DNA of 10,167 bases from Asaia bogorensis. GTDB taxonomy: Bacteria; Pseudomonadota; Alphaproteobacteria; Acetobacterales; Acetobacteraceae. Each line of letters opens with the position of its first letter. Position 1 is the stretch's first letter. The stretch covers positions 1 through 10,167 of the forward strand of contig CAMCHA010000045.1 of the NCBI GenBank assembly GCA_945874515.1, written 5' to 3'. Shown here in pieces: positions 6,820 to 10,167 of the stretch. The position numbers were made by a program, and so were the translations under genes. Under the pieces are notes generated by a model that was not told the DNA's origin, did no database searches, and was given only the letters and a program-made list of their open reading frames with translations.

Positions 6820-8679
6820 TTACTGGCAGGCCAAACATTCTTCGTAATTATTGGTGGCGGCCGGCACCGCAGCGACCAGTGGCAATTGCGCCTGGTCATT
6901 GGCCGGGGCCGCCACGCCAAGGGCTGCCTGCGGCGCCACTTTTTCACTGATGGCGTCCGCGCGCTGAATGGAAAGGCTGCGGCAGTAATAAAGCGACTTC
7001 ACACCCTTCTTCCAGGCCGTCATGTGGATCTGGTGCAGATCCCGCTTGTGCACATCGGCGGGCAGGAAGATGTTCACCGATTGGGATTGGCAGATATAGG
7101 GCGTGCGATCCGCCGCATGTTCCACCACCCAGCGCTGATCCAATTCAAAGGCAGTCTTGAAGGTGGCCTTTTCCTGTTCACTCAGGAAATCCAGATGCTG
7201 CACGCTGCCCTTATTCACCGTGACAGTGGTCCAGGTATCCTCATCATCACGGCCATGCTTGGCCAATACCTTTTTCAGGAATGGGTTGCGCACAATGAAG
7301 GACCCGGACAGCGTCTTGTGATTATAGACATTGGCCGCAATCGGTTCGATCCCCGGGCTCGCGCCACCGCAGATGATGCTGATGGAAGCGGTTGGCGCAA
7401 TAGCCATCTTGTTGGAGAACCGCTCCATGAAGCCGTATTCGGCGGCATCCGGGCAGGGGCCGCGTTCTTCGGCCAGCAGCCGGGAAGCAGTGTCAGCCTG
7501 GGCGCGGATATGCTTGAACATCCGCATATTCCAGACCTTCGCCACCACGCTTTCGAAGGGCACATTCAGCGCCTGCAGGAAGGAATGGTAGCCCATTACC
7601 CCAAGCCCGACCGAGCGTTCCCGCATGGCGCTATAGCGCGCGCGCGCCATGGTATCGGGGGCCGTATCAATGAAGGATTGCAGCACATTATCCAAGAAGC
7701 GCATCACATCGGGGATGAATTGCGCCTCATCCTTCCACTCAAACCAAGTCTCCAGATTGAGCGAAGATAGGCAGCACACCGCAGTGCGTTGTTCCCCATG
7801 CTGATCAATCCCGGTGGGCAGCGTGATTTCTGAACAGAGGTTGGAGGTCTTCACCTCAAGCCCTGCCAGTTTCTGATGCTCCGGCCGCGCATTATTCACG
7901 TGATCGGAATAGATGATGTAGGGCTCACCGGTTTCGATACGCGCGGTCAGGATGCGAATCCAAAGGCTCCGTGCGGAGACCTTCTTCATCAACGCGCCAT
8001 CCTTGGGCGAAACCAGCGCCCATTCCTCATCCGCTTCCACAGCGCGCATGAAGGCATCTGGGATCAGCACGCCTTGATGCAGGTTGAGCGCCTTGCGATT
8101 CGGATCACCGCCGGTTGGGCGACGCATTTCCAGAAATTCTTCGATTTCCGGGTGGTTCACTGGCAGGTAGCAAGCCGCCGAACCACGGCGGAGCGAGCCC
8201 TGGGAAATCGCCAGCGTCAGGCTATCCATCACGCGAATGAAGGGAATGACGCCCGAGGTCTTGCCGTTGCGGCCAACCTTTTCACCAATGCCGCGCAGAT
8301 TTCCCCAATAGGACCCGATGCCACCACCCTTGGCCGCGAGCCACACATTCTCATTCCAAAGCCCGACAATGCCATCAAGGCTGTCAGAGGCTTCGTTCAG
8401 AAAGCAGGAAATCGGCAAGCCGCGCGTGGTGCCACCATTGGACAGAACCGGTGTGGCCGGCATGAACCAAAGCCGCGAGATATAGTCATAAATCCGCTGC
8501 GCATGTGCCGCATCATCGCCATAAGCGGATGCGACTCGTGCAAACAAATCCTGGTAGGATTCGCCTGGCAGCAAATAACGATCGTCAAGTGTAGCTTTGC
8601 CGAAATCGGTCAGCAACGCATCGCGCGAGCGATCAATGCGTACCTGGCCATGGCCTTCAAGTTGAACTGCGTCGAACAC
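6820..8679 (-). CDS. nrdA: Class I ribonucleoside-diphosphate reductase, alpha (catalytic) subunit NrdA, without ATP-cone
   Basis: A 619-residue catalytic subunit that reduces ribonucleoside diphosphates with NrdB. Active-site residues are all visible: Cys92 (ISCFL), the NLCSE motif with Asn280, Cys282 (thiyl radical) and Glu284, and the partner cysteine of the Cys92 redox pair within AVCCLS (302/303). The radical-transfer pair is Tyr564-Tyr565 (SLYYC), and the C-terminal thioredoxin/glutaredoxin-exchange pair is Cys615/Cys618 in the final ECLACQ. Only about 90 residues precede the first catalytic Cys (225 in E. coli NrdA), so the N-terminal ATP-cone is missing. The frame is open to a TTG at 8724, but the GTG at 8679 with AGGGGG (8686-8691) 6 nt before it is the better start. 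Two NrdR-like boxes lie upstream. The gene is separated from nrdB by a receptor gene. Confidence 0.96.
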   Translation of the reverse strand: MFDAVQLEGHGQVRIDRSRDALLTDFGKATLDDRYLLPGESYQDLFARVASAYGDDAAHAQRIYDYISRLWFMPATPVLSNGGTTRGLPISCFLNEASDSLDGIVGLWNENVWLAAKGGGIGSYWGNLRGIGEKVGRNGKTSGVIPFIRVMDSLTLAISQGSLRRGSAACYLPVNHPEIEEFLEMRRPTGGDPNRKALNLHQGVLIPDAFMRAVEADEEWALVSPKDGALMKKVSARSLWIRILTARIETGEPYIIYSDHVNNARPEHQKLAGLEVKTSNLCSEITLPTGIDQHGEQRTAVCCLSSLNLETWFEWKDEAQFIPDVMRFLDNVLQSFIDTAPDTMARARYSAMRERSVGLGVMGYHSFLQALNVPFESVVAKVWNMRMFKHIRAQADTASRLLAEERGPCPDAAEYGFMERFSNKMAIAPTASISIICGGASPGIEPIAANVYNHKTLSGSFIVRNPFLKKVLAKHGRDDEDTWTTVTVNKGSVQHLDFLSEQEKATFKTAFELDQRWVVEHAADRTPYICQSQSVNIFLPADVHKRDLHQIHMTAWKKGVKSLYYCRSLSIQRADAISEKVAPQAALGVAAPANDQAQLPLVAAVPAATNNYEECLACQ

Positions 8680-8685
8680 GGATAA

Positions 8686-8691
8686 CCCCCT
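8686..8691 (-). promoter_or_regulatory. Shine-Dalgarno deciding the nrdA GTG start
   Basis: On the minus strand AGGGGG is followed by TTATCC and GTG at 8679-8677. The upstream alternative start is a TTG at 8724 without comparable pairing sequence, so the GTG is preferred. Confidence 0.65.
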
Positions 8692-8736
8692 GAGAACTTC
8701 CCCTGAGGCCAGATCATGCCCCAAGTTACGGTCTGA

Positions 8737-8752
8737 CTACAAGATGTAGTCT
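8737..8752 (-). promoter_or_regulatory. NrdR box 1 upstream of nrdA (perfect 7-bp palindrome)
   Basis: GACTACA and TGTAGTC form a perfect inverted repeat around a 3-nt centre (8735-8751). The 16-mer in NrdR register (8737-8752) matches acaCwAtATaTwGtgt at 11 of 16 positions and shares the CAAGAT core with the box before nrdB. It is 58 bp upstream of the chosen nrdA start. Confidence 0.65.
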
Positions 8753-8768
8753 TGCCACAGTAGCAGCA

Positions 8769-8784
8769 CTACTAGATGCGGTGC
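8769..8784 (-). promoter_or_regulatory. NrdR box 2 upstream of nrdA
   Basis: The 17-mer at 8767-8783 is identical to the neighbouring palindrome (8735-8751) at 12 of 17 positions. It starts exactly 32 bp further upstream and is itself imperfectly symmetric (cacta..ggtg). It matches the NrdR consensus at about 9 of 16. Paired boxes three turns apart are the known NrdR arrangement. Confidence 0.55.
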
Positions 8785-8795
8785 ATGAATCAGGG

Positions 8796-8887
8796 CTTGC
8801 AAAGCGGGGTCACTATGCGGCAGGGCGGATTTGTTCCCGTTTCGTACCAGATGAAGCCCCCCTTTGCAAGACCTCTTGCATGCCGCA
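8796..8887. promoter_or_regulatory. Interleaved inverted repeats in the nrdA/receptor divergent region
   Basis: CTTGCAAAG (8796-8804) recurs as its exact reverse complement CTTTGCAAG (8862-8870), and TGCGGCA (8816-8822) recurs inverted as TGCCGCA (8881-8887). The order is A-B-A'-B', so the two pairs cannot nest as simple hairpins. Each A copy is centred on the palindrome TTGCAA. They may be operators for a regulator of the divergent promoters or parts of the promoters themselves; TTGCAA at 8797-8802 could be a -35 for nrdA and TTGCAA at 8864-8869 one for the receptor, but no good -10 was found. No ORF in this 285-bp region looks real. Confidence 0.35.
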
Positions 8888-8964
8888 ACATCGCTTTGTC
8901 GTTGGGCCAAGCCCCACATTAAGCAAGAAATTTCAATCGCTAAGCTGCAAGAAGGAATACCCCC

Positions 8965-9951
8965 TTGGCCAAAATATCTCGCCGTAGCCTGATCGCCGCC
9001 CCGCTGGCGCTGAGCCCGCTGGCCTGCCCCGCCTATGCGCAGGCGCCTTGGCCGAGCCGGCCCATCCGCATCATCATCCCCTTCGGCACCGGGGGCGGGA
9101 CGGATATCACCACAAGGCTTTTGGCCCCCAAAATGGCGGAAATCCTGGGCCAGCCGGTGGTGTTGGAAAACCGCCCCGGCGCCGGCGGCGTGGTCGGCAC
9201 GGATTACGTGGCGAAGCAGCCCGCCAATGGCGATGTTTTTGTGCTCTCCACGCTTTCACCCATCGCACTCGCCCGCGGCCTGCCCGCCCCGGTGCCCTTT
9301 GATGCACGGACCGATCTGGTGGCGGTGGCGCCGACCGTCTTTGTGCCCATCGCGCTTGCCGTCACCACGCGCAATTTCGCGCCCACCACGGCCGCGGACT
9401 TCATCGCGACCTTGAAGGCTGCGCCTGGGAAGTATCAATATGGCTCCTCGGGCATTGGCACTTCGGGGCATATCGCCTCGGCCAGTTTCTGTGTGCGCAC
9501 GGGGACCGATGCAATTCATGTGCCCTATCGCGGTGGCGGGCAGGTTTTTACTGCGCTCACTGCGGGCGAAATTCAATTCTGCTCAGACATCCCCTCCATC
9601 CTGAAGGGCTTTCAGGATGGCGGCACGGCGCGGGTGCTGTTTGTCGCGACCGATCAGCGTTCTTCCCTGCTGCCCAATGTGCCAACGGCGGCTGAGGCGG
9701 GCATCGCCGGCTATAAATCCCATTCCTGGTATGGCTTCTTCGCCCCGCGCGGTACGCCGGCGGCGATTGTGAACCGCATGGCAGCAGCAACCGAACAGGC
9801 GCTATCCGATTCGACGATCAATCAACGCTTTGAGGAAATGGGCACCCCCGCCATGCGCGGCTACACGCCTGAGCGATTCGCGGCCTATGTGCGGGACGAA
9901 ATCGCCTTTTGGGAACCGGAAGTGCGCAGCCTTGGCATCAAGGCAGAGTGA
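8965..9951 (+). CDS. Second orphan TTT-family periplasmic receptor (TctC/Bug type)
   Basis: A 328-residue secreted binding protein, divergent from nrdA. The start is a TTG at 8965 with GAAGGAA (8951-8957) 7 nt before it. The signal peptide runs from RRSLIAAPLAL to a cleavage site after AYA (about residue 25). The mature protein has the family start WPSRPIRIIIPFGTGGGTD, then VLENRPGAGG, GSSGIGTSGH (ligand-loop region), the VPYRGGG motif and LPNVPTAAEAG. It is of the same family as the receptor between nrdA and nrdB, but the two differ through most of their length, so they are old paralogues rather than a recent duplication. No TctA/TctB gene is adjacent. The ligand is probably a carboxylate but is not predictable. 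It converges on an RNA methyltransferase gene with 6 bp between stops and no terminator hairpin. Confidence 0.93.
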   Translation: MAKISRRSLIAAPLALSPLACPAYAQAPWPSRPIRIIIPFGTGGGTDITTRLLAPKMAEILGQPVVLENRPGAGGVVGTDYVAKQPANGDVFVLSTLSPIALARGLPAPVPFDARTDLVAVAPTVFVPIALAVTTRNFAPTTAADFIATLKAAPGKYQYGSSGIGTSGHIASASFCVRTGTDAIHVPYRGGGQVFTALTAGEIQFCSDIPSILKGFQDGGTARVLFVATDQRSSLLPNVPTAAEAGIAGYKSHSWYGFFAPRGTPAAIVNRMAAATEQALSDSTINQRFEEMGTPAMRGYTPERFAAYVRDEIAFWEPEVRSLGIKAE

Positions 9952-9957
9952 AGGACT

Positions 9958-10167
9958 TTATTTCTTGCCCTTACTCGGCCTGCTGAGCGCTATTACGGCT
10001 TCCAGCTGGCCGGACCACAAGAACTGATCAATCGGCGTCGCCGCATCCACCCGCCAGCCCTGATCGGCAAAGAAGTGCAAATCCCGCGACAGCGCCTGCG
10101 GGTTGCAGGACACATAAATCACCGCCGGCACGGCAGAGCGCGCAAGCAAAGCCGCCTGTTCCTCGGC
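9958..10167 (-). CDS. RNA uracil-5-methyltransferase (RlmD/TrmA family), C-terminal fragment
   Basis: The frame is open to the right edge; only the last 69 residues and the TAA stop (9958-9960) are present. YVSCNPQALSRDL contains the nucleophilic cysteine (fragment residue 21) that attacks C6 of uracil. The downstream PIDQFLWSGQLEAV matches the family's C-terminal segment with the conserved Glu that helps release the product; the His often found before that Glu is Gln here. Family members methylate U1939 or U747 in 23S rRNA (RlmD, RlmC) or U54 in tRNA (TrmA), using S-adenosylmethionine. Which of these applies needs the missing N-terminus, in particular whether it has a TRAM domain and iron-sulfur cysteines. 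Confidence 0.88.
   Translation of the reverse strand, partial: AEEQAALLARSAVPAVIYVSCNPQALSRDLHFFADQGWRVDAATPIDQFLWSGQLEAVIALSRPSKGKK

Noticed and set aside
6340..7770. Open frame of 476 codons on the plus strand opposite nrdA and the receptor
   Set aside because: Antisense shadow crossing two clear genes and their intergenic hairpin; composition is Gly/His/Arg-rich and no family is recognisable.
8677..8692. TTATCC near the nrdA start as a DnaA box
   Set aside because: The sequence continues GTG, not ACA, so it does not match TTATCCACA, and it is only one site.
8679..8724. Longer nrdA starting at the TTG at 8724
   Set aside because: The GTG at 8679 has a good Shine-Dalgarno (AGGGGG, 6 nt) and the 15 extra residues do not look like conserved sequence.
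8737..8987. Small open frames in the divergent region (60 codons on minus, 68 on plus)
   Set aside because: They overlap the NrdR boxes and the receptor's ribosome-binding site, have no ribosome-binding site themselves and no protein-like pattern.

Overview
The window is GC-rich, densely packed DNA that most resembles an alphaproteobacterium. I infer Rhodospirillales/Acetobacteraceae (Roseomonas-like) from three things: the style of the genes, orphan tripartite tricarboxylate transporter (TTT) receptors, and a class I ribonucleotide reductase whose alpha subunit is short and ends in CxxCQ. No RNA gene, CRISPR array, IS element or phage gene was seen.

Layout, left to right. A 3' fragment of an RraA-family gene (1-585, +) converges on a long block of minus-strand genes. 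It is separated from that block by 92 bp holding two stem-loops. Read in the direction of transcription (right to left), the block is: nrdA (8679-6820), an orphan TctC/Bug-type receptor (6741-5773), nrdB (5698-4631), a PLP-dependent serine/threonine dehydratase-like enzyme (4624-3665), a dihydroorotase-like amidohydrolase (3572-2241), a nitroreductase (2241-1546) and a LigI-like lactonase (1532-678). The last three are very tightly packed (TGATG overlap, then 13 bp), and the dehydratase starts 6 bp after nrdB. A 285-bp divergent region (8680-8964) separates nrdA from a second TctC receptor (8965-9951, +). That gene converges, with only 6 bp between stops, on the 3' end of a RlmD/TrmA-type RNA uracil-5-methyltransferase (9958-10167, -).

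The most informative regulatory signal is two pairs of NrdR-box-like palindromes, one upstream of nrdA and one upstream of nrdB. Each pair has a 32-bp register (about three helical turns), the arrangement known for the RNR repressor NrdR. So although nrdA and nrdB lie on the same strand, a receptor gene has come between them and each appears to carry its own NrdR-controlled promoter. Both subunits have all their catalytic residues but neither has an ATP-cone, so overall activity control by dATP looks absent and transcriptional control may matter more.

Downstream of nrdB the genes look metabolic: amino-acid deamination, cyclic amide hydrolysis, FMN reduction and lactone hydrolysis. They could be read through from the nrdB promoter. 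I see no convincing wholly new system. The points worth a second look are the split nrdA/nrdB with duplicated NrdR operators, the stem-loop structures at 591-672, and the paired palindromes in the divergent region.
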